A program made the position numbers and the translations under genes. The notes under the pieces are model-generated. The model did not search any database and was not told the origin of the DNA. It worked only from the letters and a program-made list of their open reading frames with translations. A stretch of 51,959 bases of DNA from DATFLL01 sp035267785 (lineage in GTDB: Bacteria; Pseudomonadota; Gammaproteobacteria; DATFLL01): contig DATFLL010000093.1 of the NCBI GenBank assembly GCA_035267785.1, positions 1 through 51,959 on the forward strand, in the 5' to 3' direction. Shown here one piece after another: positions 31,637-39,434 of this stretch; the stretch's first letter is position 1; each line of letters starts with the position of its first letter.

Positions 31637-34360
31637 ATGGGTCCACATTACCTCGACCGGATGATAACCCCGAACGCCATCGCCGTGTTCGGCGCCAGCG
31701 AGCGCCCCGACTCGGTCGGCCAGCGGGTATTCGCCAACATCCTCGCAGCCGGCTTCGAGGGACGGCTCTATCCGATCAATCACAAACACGGACAAGTCCA
31801 AGGGCATACCAGCTACCCTGACCTGGCCGCCCTGGCCAAGGAGAAGGGAGTCCAGACGATTGATCTCGCCGTCATCGCCACGCCCGCGCCCACGGTCCCC
31901 GACATCATCCGCCAATGCGGCGAGCACGGCGTCGGCGCGGCCATTGTGCTGTCGGCCGGCTTCGGCGAGGCGGGAACAGAGGGCTCTCGCCTGCAAAAGG
32001 CACTGCTCGAACAGGCGCGCCGCTTCGGAGTGCGCATCGTCGGACCCAACTGCCTGGGATTGATGCGCCCGCGCATCGGGCTCAATGCCACCTTCGGTCA
32101 CAACAATGCCCTGCCCGGCAAGCTCGCACTCATCTCCCAGTCGGGGGCCCTGTGCACGGCCATCCTCGACTGGGCCGAGTCCAACCAGGTGGGATTTTCG
32201 GCGATGATCTCGCTGGGCGATGCGGCCGACGTCGACTTCGGCGAGATACTCGACTACCTGGCGCTCGATGCCGAGACGCACAGCATCCTCATGTACGTCG
32301 AGGGTATTCGCGATGCCCGGCGATTCATGAGCGGACTGCGCGTGGCCGCACGCATGAAACCGGTAATCGTGGTCAAGGCCGGACGCCACCAGGCTGGATC
32401 GCGTGCGGCCATGTCCCACACGGGGGCACTGGTCGGGTCCGATGACGTTTTCGATGCCGCACTGGCGCGTGCCGGCGCCGTGCGGGCCTTCACTATCGAG
32501 CAGTTGTTCGCCGCCGCACAGATCCTCTCCAGCGGTGCGCGAGCCCCCGGCAAACGCCTGACCATCGTCACCAACGGCGGCGGTCCCGGGGTGTTGGCCA
32601 CCGATCGGGCCGTCGAGCTCGGCCTGAGCCTGAGCGAGCTCACACCCGAGACCCATAAGCGGCTCGACGAAGTGCTGCCCGCCCACTGGTCCCGCGCCAA
32701 TCCGGTCGACATCCTGGGCGATGCACCGCCCGAACGCTACGGTGCGGCGGTCGCTGCCTGCCTGGACGACCCGAACGTCGACGGCATCGTGGTCATGCTT
32801 ACGCCCCAGGCCATGACCCGGCCCCTGGAAGCCGCGCAGGCCGTGCTCGCGGCCGCCCACCCCAAGGGCAAGCAAACGACGCGCACGCGCAAACCCGTGC
32901 TCGCCTGTTGGCTGGGCCAGCGCCAGGTCGAGAGTGCCTGGCACGCGTTCTCCGAAGGAGGCCTGCCCTATTTCCACACGCCCGAGGCGGCGGTCGAGGC
33001 GTTTTCCTATCTCGCGCACTATCAGCACAACCAACAGCTGCTGATGCAGGTGCCCGGACCGCTGTCGCGGCGCAGCGAACCGGACATCGAGGGCGCACGG
33101 CTCATCATCGAAGGGGCGCTGGGCGAACACCGCAAAGTGCTGAGCGCGATGGAGGCCAAGGCGGTGCTCGCCGCCTTCGGCGTGCCCGTCACGCCGACGG
33201 TCGAATCCCATTCGGCGAGCGAGGCCTTGGTCGAGGCCGAATCCATCGGCTTTCCGGTGGCCATGAAGATCGACTCACCCGATATCACGCACAAGTCCGA
33301 CATCGGCGGCGTGCGCCTCAATGTCACCGACGCGCATACTGTCAAGAGTGTCTACAACCGACTCATCGACCAGGCGCGCAAACACAATCCCCAGGCCGAC
33401 ATAAAGGGCGTGACCATCGAGCACATGCACATCAGCCCGCATGGGCGCGAGCTGATGGTCGGCGTGCTGCGCGATGCCGCCTTCGGCCCTGTCATCGCCT
33501 TCGGCGCCGGTGGCACGACCCTGGAGATCGTGCGCGACCGCGCCGTCGCCCTGCCGCCGCTGAACCGCTTCATCGCCCGCACCCTCATCGCCAATACACG
33601 CATCGCCGGGATGCTGGGCGAGTTTCGCGGTATGCCCGCGATCGACATGGACGCAATGGAGAACGTGCTGCGCCGCGTCTCCGAGATGGTCTGCGAGCTG
33701 CCCCATATCCAGGAGCTCGACATCAACCCCCTCATCGCCGACGAAAACGGCGTCATCGCCGTCGATGCACGAATCCGGGTCGACTATTACACGCCCTCGA
33801 CCGAGCGCTACGCGCATATGGCGGTCTATCCCTATCCGGCGCACCTGGTCAGGCACTGGCAGCTACCCGACGGCACGGACATCACCATCCGCCCCATTCG
33901 CCCGGAAGACGCCGAGATAGAACAGGCCTTCGTGCGCCGGCTCTCGCCGCAGTCCAAGTACTTTCGTTTCATGCAGAGCCTCCAGGAGCTGACACCCACC
34001 ATGCTGGTACGCTTCACGCAGATCGACTACGACCGCGAGATGGCGCTCATTGCCGTACTCGGCAATGGGACCGAGGCCAGCAGTGAAACGGAGATAGGCG
34101 TGGCCCGCTACACCATCAACCCCGACGGTCAGAGCTGCGAATTCGCGCTGGTGGTGGCCGACGAATGGCACCGGCGAGGCATCGGCTCACGACTGATGAG
34201 CAGCCTGATTGAAATCGCACGCGCCCGCGGGCTCAAGACCATGGAAGGCGAAGTGCTGTCGGGCAACGCTGAAATGCTGGGGCTGGTCTCGCGGTTGGGG
34301 TTCACCGTTCAGACCAGCGCGGACGACCCGTCCGTGCGCCTGGTGCAGCGGCCCCTGTGA
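31637..34360 (+). CDS. ADP-forming acyl-CoA ligase fused to GNAT acetyltransferase
   Basis: This 907-residue fusion has an N-terminal CoA-binding Rossmann domain (AIAVFGASERPDSVGQRVFANI), a succinyl-CoA-ligase-like domain, an ATP-grasp domain (about residues 490-710; FPVAMKIDSPDITHKSDIGGVRLNV) and a C-terminal GNAT domain from about 745, with the acetyl-CoA loop WHRRGIGSRL. This is the architecture of PatZ/Pat lysine acetyltransferases. Unlike PatZ, the phosphohistidine of ADP-forming ligases is retained: His261 in SHTGALVGSDDVFDAA. It could therefore be a working acetate--CoA ligase as well. ATG 31637 has GGAAG upstream. It is divergent from the deacetylase-family gene. Confidence 0.9.
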   Translation: MGPHYLDRMITPNAIAVFGASERPDSVGQRVFANILAAGFEGRLYPINHKHGQVQGHTSYPDLAALAKEKGVQTIDLAVIATPAPTVPDIIRQCGEHGVGAAIVLSAGFGEAGTEGSRLQKALLEQARRFGVRIVGPNCLGLMRPRIGLNATFGHNNALPGKLALISQSGALCTAILDWAESNQVGFSAMISLGDAADVDFGEILDYLALDAETHSILMYVEGIRDARRFMSGLRVAARMKPVIVVKAGRHQAGSRAAMSHTGALVGSDDVFDAALARAGAVRAFTIEQLFAAAQILSSGARAPGKRLTIVTNGGGPGVLATDRAVELGLSLSELTPETHKRLDEVLPAHWSRANPVDILGDAPPERYGAAVAACLDDPNVDGIVVMLTPQAMTRPLEAAQAVLAAAHPKGKQTTRTRKPVLACWLGQRQVESAWHAFSEGGLPYFHTPEAAVEAFSYLAHYQHNQQLLMQVPGPLSRRSEPDIEGARLIIEGALGEHRKVLSAMEAKAVLAAFGVPVTPTVESHSASEALVEAESIGFPVAMKIDSPDITHKSDIGGVRLNVTDAHTVKSVYNRLIDQARKHNPQADIKGVTIEHMHISPHGRELMVGVLRDAAFGPVIAFGAGGTTLEIVRDRAVALPPLNRFIARTLIANTRIAGMLGEFRGMPAIDMDAMENVLRRVSEMVCELPHIQELDINPLIADENGVIAVDARIRVDYYTPSTERYAHMAVYPYPAHLVRHWQLPDGTDITIRPIRPEDAEIEQAFVRRLSPQSKYFRFMQSLQELTPTMLVRFTQIDYDREMALIAVLGNGTEASSETEIGVARYTINPDGQSCEFALVVADEWHRRGIGSRLMSSLIEIARARGLKTMEGEVLSGNAEMLGLVSRLGFTVQTSADDPSVRLVQRPL

Positions 34361-34513
34361 ACGTCCATTACAACGACCCCGATACATCAGCCAAAGCCGG
34401 CACGAGCCGTCCGAACGACTCGCCGCATGAGAATGTAACCAATAACCCGTTGCCGGTCCGTCGCTTGAGCGCACTTCGAGGCAACTCGCCCGCGCGCAGG
34501 ACGGCACCCATTC

Positions 34514-34541
34514 TTGACAATTATATCGTACACGATATAAT
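34514..34541 (+). promoter_or_regulatory. Sigma-70 promoter of the marR-type gene with internal palindromic operator
   Basis: The -35 TTGACA (34514-34519) and -10 TATAAT (34536-34541) are both perfect, 16 bp apart. The region between them and the -10 itself are covered by TTATATCGTACACGATATAA (34521-34540), an inverted repeat of two 9-bp arms around AC. A MarR dimer bound here would block RNA polymerase, so the regulator is probably autorepressed. Confidence 0.88.
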
Positions 34542-34578
34542 AGCCTGCACATTCGAACCCGCCCGCTCCATCAGAACC

Positions 34579-35127
34579 ATGTCACCAGAAGACCGACTGT
34601 GCGAGGACGTACTCGTCGCCCTGCGCCAGATCGTCCGCGCCATCGATTTGCACTCCAAGAAGCTCGTGCAGCGGCACGGGGTCACCGGCCCCCAGATGCT
34701 CGTACTCAAAAAGCTTGCCGAGGCCGCACCGCTCGCGGTCGGTGAGCTCGCGCGCCGCGCCAATCTCAGCCAGGCCACCGTCACGGACATCCTCGATCGG
34801 ATGCAGCGCCGCGGTCTGGTCAGTCGTATGCGCAGCGAGGCCGATAAGCGCCGGGTACTGGTCACGCTCACCGCGGAGGGCACGCGGCTGCTCGAAACCT
34901 CGCCGCCCCTGTTGCAGGACAGCTTTGTCGCCGGCTTTCAGGAGCTGCCCCGCTGGGAGCAGACCGCCATGGTCGCGACCGTGCAACGCATAGCGGCCAT
35001 GATGAACGCCGAACAGCTCGCCGCGCCTCCCCTGCTCGACAACGCACGGATCGACGCCGCCGGGCTCGGCGACGCGGCGCTCGACGATGCCATGTTGAGC
35101 GAGGACTCCACGCCGCGCGAGGCGTAA
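34579..35127 (+). CDS. MarR-family transcriptional regulator
   Basis: This 182-residue winged-helix regulator has the MarR core: GPQMLVLKKLAEAAPLAVGELARRANLSQATVTDILDRMQRRGLVSRMRSEADKRRVLVTLT. The recognition helix is near LSQATVTDILDRM and the wing near RMRSEADKRRV. The C-terminal tail of about 40 residues is an extension beyond typical MarR. ATG 34579 starts about 30 bases after the predicted transcript start. It is followed by asnO-ngg, and the pattern resembles EctR, the MarR regulator of ectoine synthesis in halophiles. A role in osmotic control of the solute genes is therefore a reasonable inference. Confidence 0.88.
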   Translation: MSPEDRLCEDVLVALRQIVRAIDLHSKKLVQRHGVTGPQMLVLKKLAEAAPLAVGELARRANLSQATVTDILDRMQRRGLVSRMRSEADKRRVLVTLTAEGTRLLETSPPLLQDSFVAGFQELPRWEQTAMVATVQRIAAMMNAEQLAAPPLLDNARIDAAGLGDAALDDAMLSEDSTPREA

Positions 35128-35144
35128 GGCAGCGGCTAAACCCT

Positions 35145-35163
35145 GTCCCCGACGGTTGGGGAC
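35145..35163. promoter_or_regulatory. Hairpin between the MarR gene and asnO
   Basis: GTCCCC-GACGGTT-GGGGAC is a perfect 6-bp stem with a seven-base loop in the 65-bp gap. No T run follows, so it is not a standard terminator. It could lower or uncouple expression of asnO relative to the regulator. Confidence 0.4.
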
Positions 35164-35192
35164 TCTGAATATTATTAGGAATCGAGAATCAG

Positions 35193-36965
35193 ATGTGTGG
35201 AATTTGCGGTGAAATCCGTTTCGACGGCCAGCGCGCCTCCCTGGAGGCGGTGCAGGCCATGACCGACACGATGGCGCCCCGCGGCCCCGACGCCCATGGC
35301 CTGTATCAGCAGGACGGAATCGCCTGCGGCCACCGACGCCTGATGATCGTCGACCTCTCCCGCCACGCCCAACAGCCGATGATCGACAGCGAGCTCGGCC
35401 TGGGCATCGTGTTCAACGGGATGATCTACAACTATAAGGAATTGCGCGACGAGCTCTCGGCGCGCGGCTATCGCTTCTTCTCGACCGGCGACACCGAAGT
35501 CGTGCTCAAGGCCTACCATGCCTGGGGCGAGGATTTCGTCGATCATTTTCACGGGATGTTCGCCGCCGCCGTGTGGGAGCGCGACAGCGGCCGCGTGGTC
35601 CTGGCCCGCGATCGCCTCGGCATCAAACCGCTGTACTACAGTGAACGACGCGGCGCGCTGCGATTCGCCTCCAGCCTGCCCGCCCTGCTCGCCGCCGGCG
35701 AGGTCGACACGAGCATCGACCCGGTGGCGCTGCACCATTACATGAGCTTTCACTCCGTCGTCCCGGCCCCGCACACGATCCTCAAGGGCGTGCGCAAGCT
35801 GCCGCCGGCCACCGTCATGAGCATCGAACCCGACGGTCGACGCCATGAGCGTACCTATTGGCAGCCGGCCTTCGAACCGCAGCCCGAGGACCTGGAGCTC
35901 GGCTTCGAGGACTGGCAGGCTCGCGTGACCGACGCCCTGCGCCTGGCGGTCAAGCGCCGTCTGGTCGCCGACGTGCCGGTGGGCGTGCTCCTGTCGGGCG
36001 GCCTGGACTCCAGCCTCATCGTCGGTCTGTTGGCCGAGGCCGGCCAAAAGGGTCTGAAGACGTTCTCCGTCGGCTTCGAGAGCGTCGGCGGCGAGGAAGG
36101 CAACGAGTTCAAATACTCGGACATCGTCGCCGACCATTTCCAGACCGAACACCACAAGATCCACGTCGAGTCGGACCAGGCGCTTCGCGAGCTGCCCAAC
36201 TGCTTCGCCGCCATGTCCGAGCCCATGGTCAGCCACGACAACATCGGTTTCTACCTGCTCTCCCAGGCGGTCTCGCAGCACGTCAAGGTCGTGCAGAGCG
36301 GACAGGGTGCCGACGAGGTCTTCGGCGGCTATCACTGGTACCCGCCCCTGCTCGAAAGCCATCACCCGGTGGACGACTATCAGCGGGTATTCTTCGACCG
36401 CGATCACGCCGAATACGCCAGCGCGGTGCACCCGCGTTTCGTCGACGGCGACTACAGCCGCGCCTTCGTCGAACGCCATTTCGCTCAGCCCGGCGCCGCA
36501 GGCGGCGTGGACAAGGCCCTGCGCCTCGACTCGACGGTCATGCTCGTCGACGACCCGGTCAAGCGCGTGGACAACATGACCATGGCCTGGGGGCTCGAGG
36601 CCCGTGTGCCCTTCCTCGATCACGAGCTGGTCGAGCTCGCCGGGCGCATACCGGCGCACTTCAAGGTGGACCAGGGCGGCAAATATGTCCTCAAGGAGTT
36701 GGCCCGTAAGATCATTCCGTCGGCCGTCATCGACCGGCCCAAGGGATACTTTCCCGTACCGGCCCTGAAGTATCTGCGCGGTCCCTATCTGGATTTCGTC
36801 AAGGATGCGCTCAACCAGCCTGCCGCGCGCGAGCGCGAGCTGTTCCAGGCCGACTATGTCAACAAGCTCCTGGCCGACCCGGAGAATCACATCACGCCGC
36901 TTCGCGGCTCCAAGCTTTGGCAGATCGCCCTGTTGGAGCTCTGGCTCCAGACGCACGGACTGTGA
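35193..36965 (+). CDS. asnO: N-acetylglutaminylglutamine amidotransferase
   Basis: This 590-residue protein of the asparagine-synthase superfamily amidates N-acetylglutaminylglutamine to its amide, an osmoprotective dipeptide (NAGGN). The N-terminal class II glutaminase domain begins MCGICGE with the catalytic Cys2. The C-terminal ATP-pyrophosphatase domain carries VLLSGGLDSSLIVGLL near residue 267. The osmolyte assignment rests on the partner: the next gene has the acetyltransferase/ATP-grasp fusion specific to this pathway (asnO-ngg of Sinorhizobium meliloti, PA3459-PA3460 of Pseudomonas aeruginosa). Standing alone it could be mistaken for asnB. The M42 peptidase often found with this pair is not in the window. 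Confidence 0.9.
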   Translation: MCGICGEIRFDGQRASLEAVQAMTDTMAPRGPDAHGLYQQDGIACGHRRLMIVDLSRHAQQPMIDSELGLGIVFNGMIYNYKELRDELSARGYRFFSTGDTEVVLKAYHAWGEDFVDHFHGMFAAAVWERDSGRVVLARDRLGIKPLYYSERRGALRFASSLPALLAAGEVDTSIDPVALHHYMSFHSVVPAPHTILKGVRKLPPATVMSIEPDGRRHERTYWQPAFEPQPEDLELGFEDWQARVTDALRLAVKRRLVADVPVGVLLSGGLDSSLIVGLLAEAGQKGLKTFSVGFESVGGEEGNEFKYSDIVADHFQTEHHKIHVESDQALRELPNCFAAMSEPMVSHDNIGFYLLSQAVSQHVKVVQSGQGADEVFGGYHWYPPLLESHHPVDDYQRVFFDRDHAEYASAVHPRFVDGDYSRAFVERHFAQPGAAGGVDKALRLDSTVMLVDDPVKRVDNMTMAWGLEARVPFLDHELVELAGRIPAHFKVDQGGKYVLKELARKIIPSAVIDRPKGYFPVPALKYLRGPYLDFVKDALNQPAARERELFQADYVNKLLADPENHITPLRGSKLWQIALLELWLQTHGL

Positions 36966-36988
36966 ACAGTACGCAACGGACAACACCC

Positions 36989-38716
36989 ATGGCCAAACAT
37001 CACCGATTCGAACGAAGCAACGCCCCGACGGTACAGAACTGGAAACGTCCGAGCGGCCCGACCTCCGACAAGCTGGAATCGGACGTCGTGTTCGATTGCG
37101 GTTGGGGCCGGCTGATCTTTGCGCACACCTTCCGCGACAATGAACGTCTGGCCCGGACACTGATGGACGAGCGGCCAGGGCGCCGCGATATCGCAATCTA
37201 TCTGCGCGATCCGCACGTCGTCATATCGATGGCACCCCAGGAGCTGTTCCTCGACCCCTCCCACACCTACCGCCTGTGGCTCGACCGATATCAAGCGGGC
37301 CACACGCCGCCCAAGGGGTTCATCGTGCGCAAGATGCTCGCCCGCGAGGACGCCGAAGCCATCAATCGAATCTACGCCCAACGCCACATGGTAACCGTCG
37401 ACCCGGATTTTCTGTGGAAGAACCGGGAGTCGCGCAACATCACTTACCTCGTCGCGGAGGACAAGGCGACCGGCGAGGTGGTCGGCACGGTCACCGGCGT
37501 CGACCACCACGAGGCCTTCAACGATCCGGAAAACGGCTCCAGTCTGTGGTGCCTGGCCGTCGACCCGCAGGCCTCGCAGCCGGGTATCGGCGAGGCGCTC
37601 GTGCGATATCTCGCCGAGCACTACATGGCGCGCGGTCGCGCGTTTCTCGACCTGTCGGTCATGTACGACAACCGCCAGGCGATCCGGCTCTACGACAAGC
37701 TCGGCTTCGTACGCGTGCCGGTGTTCACGCTCAAACACAAGAATGCCTTCAACGAGCCGCTGTTTATCGCCGCGCCGCCCGAAGAGGAGCTCAACCCCTA
37801 TGCCGAGATCATCGTCAAGGAGGCCCGCCGGCGCGGCATCGGCGTCGAGGTCCTTGACGAGGAGGCCAACTACTTCGCACTGACTTTCGGCGGACGCACC
37901 GTCGTGTGCCGCGAATCGCTCTCCGAGCTCACAAGCGCCATCGCCATGAGCCGCTGCGACGACAAGCGGGTAACCACGCGCCTGCTCTCGCGCGCCGGAT
38001 TGAGCGTAGCGGCACAGGCCCGTGCCCACGATGCGGAGGAGAACGAGGATTTCCTCCTGCGCTACAAGCGCCTCGTCGTCAAACCGGCCCGCGGCGAACA
38101 GGGCGCCGGAATCACGGTGGACGTGCGCGACGCCGATGAGCTGACGGAGGCCGTCGCACGGGCCCGTGACGTCTGCGACGAGGTGATTCTGGAGCAATTC
38201 GTCGAGGGCGAGGACCTTCGCATCATCGTCATCAACGATGAGGTCGTGGCCGCAGCCGTGCGCCGCCCCGCTTCGATCATCGGTACCGGCCAGCACTCGA
38301 TCGCCAAACTGATCGAGAAACAAAGCCGCCGGCGCGCCGCGGCGACCGGCGGCGAGAGCCGCATACCGGTCGACGACGAAACCCGCCGCTGCGTCAAGAA
38401 CGCCGGCTACGACATGGAAAGCGTCCTGCCCGCCGGCGAACATCTGGTCGTACGAAAAACCGCCAACCTGCACACCGGCGGTACCATCCACGACGTCACC
38501 GCCCAGCTGCATCCGGCCCTGGCCGAGGCGGCGGTCGAAGCGGCGCGGGCCATTGATATCCCGGTGGTCGGACTCGACTTCCTGGTCCCCAAAGTCGACG
38601 GGCGCGACTACGTCATCATCGAGGCCAACGAGCGACCCGGACTGGCCAATCACGAGCCGCAGCCGACCGCCGAACGCTTCATCGATATGTTGTTCCCGCA
38701 AACGGTCGAACGCTGA
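36989..38716 (+). CDS. ngg: N-acetylglutaminylglutamine synthetase (GNAT/ATP-grasp fusion)
   Basis: This 575-residue fusion is the core NAGGN enzyme. A GNAT domain covers about residues 110-260 (FIVRKMLAREDAEAINRIYAQR, WCLAVDPQASQPGIGEALVRYLAEHY, LYDKLGF), thought to acetylate glutamine. An ATP-grasp ligase domain covers about 290-575 (LVVKPARGEQGAGITVDV, EQFVEGEDLRIIVI, YVIIEANERPGLANHEPQ), thought to form the Gln-Gln bond. ATG 36989 follows the asnO stop by 23 bases and has an internal family-like start MAKHHRFERSNAPT. Together with asnO it should give osmotically induced synthesis of the dipeptide amide. Confidence 0.92.
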   Translation: MAKHHRFERSNAPTVQNWKRPSGPTSDKLESDVVFDCGWGRLIFAHTFRDNERLARTLMDERPGRRDIAIYLRDPHVVISMAPQELFLDPSHTYRLWLDRYQAGHTPPKGFIVRKMLAREDAEAINRIYAQRHMVTVDPDFLWKNRESRNITYLVAEDKATGEVVGTVTGVDHHEAFNDPENGSSLWCLAVDPQASQPGIGEALVRYLAEHYMARGRAFLDLSVMYDNRQAIRLYDKLGFVRVPVFTLKHKNAFNEPLFIAAPPEEELNPYAEIIVKEARRRGIGVEVLDEEANYFALTFGGRTVVCRESLSELTSAIAMSRCDDKRVTTRLLSRAGLSVAAQARAHDAEENEDFLLRYKRLVVKPARGEQGAGITVDVRDADELTEAVARARDVCDEVILEQFVEGEDLRIIVINDEVVAAAVRRPASIIGTGQHSIAKLIEKQSRRRAAATGGESRIPVDDETRRCVKNAGYDMESVLPAGEHLVVRKTANLHTGGTIHDVTAQLHPALAEAAVEAARAIDIPVVGLDFLVPKVDGRDYVIIEANERPGLANHEPQPTAERFIDMLFPQTVER

Positions 38717-38746
38717 CCGGTCCACCACCACGGCGGAGAACTCCGG

Positions 38747-39259
38747 ATGCGCATCGTCATCGTCCGCCACGCGATCGCATTGGACCGCAACGAGGCCGCG
38801 GCTCAGGGAATCGACGACGCCGATCGCCCGTTGACCGACGCCGGCCGCGACAAGATGGCCCAGGGCGCGCTCGGTCTTGCCCGCCTCCGGGCGCGACCCG
38901 CCCTGCTGGCAACCAGCCCCTGGCGGCGCGCCCGCGCAACGGCCGAAATCCTCGCCAAGCCCCTCGGCGTGCACGAGGTGGTCACAACCCCCGCTCTACT
39001 GCCCGGCCACCTTCAACCCGAGCTGCTCGACTGGTTAACCGACCGCGGCGCTCCCGACACGGTCGTTCTGGTCGGACACGAACCGGACCTGGGCCTTTGG
39101 GCCGGGTGGCTTGTGAACGGGCGCACGCGGTCAATGCTGCGTCTGAAAAAGGGCTCGGCCTGCTGCATCGATTTCAACGAACTCCCCACTCCGGGACACG
39201 GCGAATTGCAGTGGCTGCTGACACCACGTCAATTGCGCGGGCTCGCAGGGACGGACTGA
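38747..39259 (+). CDS. sixA: SixA-type phosphohistidine phosphatase
   Basis: This 170-residue histidine phosphatase of the SixA branch has the short RHA motif (MRIVIVRHAIA, catalytic His8) instead of RHG. It also has the LTDAGRDKM segment, SPWRRARATAEILA and the second active His in VLVGHEPDLG. SixA removes phosphate from histidine on phosphotransfer domains such as ArcB or the nitrogen PTS. A GGAG lies about 10 bases before ATG 38747. It lies between the osmolyte genes and ppx, on the same strand, 30 bp after ngg, so it may belong to the same transcript. Confidence 0.88.
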   Translation: MRIVIVRHAIALDRNEAAAQGIDDADRPLTDAGRDKMAQGALGLARLRARPALLATSPWRRARATAEILAKPLGVHEVVTTPALLPGHLQPELLDWLTDRGAPDTVVLVGHEPDLGLWAGWLVNGRTRSMLRLKKGSACCIDFNELPTPGHGELQWLLTPRQLRGLAGTD

Positions 39260-39404
39260 ACCGCACGCTGTCCACGCCACTAGACCATACACGCCACTAA
39301 CCCAATCGATCAGGCTTGCTGATATCATAGGGACCCGACCGAGGCGCCGCCGCGCACACCGAGCGCTGCCGGCCGGTTGCCGGGGCGAACAGGGGAGACT
39401 TTTC

Positions 39405-39434
39405 ATGGCAGCAGCAGCGCGAACGCCGGCATGA
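39405..39434 (+). CDS. Possible 9-codon upstream ORF of ppx
   Basis: ATG 39405 is the only start here with a good ribosome-binding site (AGGGGAG at about 39390). It opens a nine-residue frame, MAAAARTPA, whose TGA overlaps the ppx start (ATGA at 39431-39434). It may be a leader peptide that feeds ribosomes onto ppx. No homologue can be claimed. Confidence 0.35.
   Translation: MAAAARTPA

Noticed and set aside
35175..38974. Long minus-strand frames (about 690 codons each) opposite asnO and ngg
   Set aside because: They mirror strongly conserved enzymes and show repetitive, family-free sequence; they are shadows.
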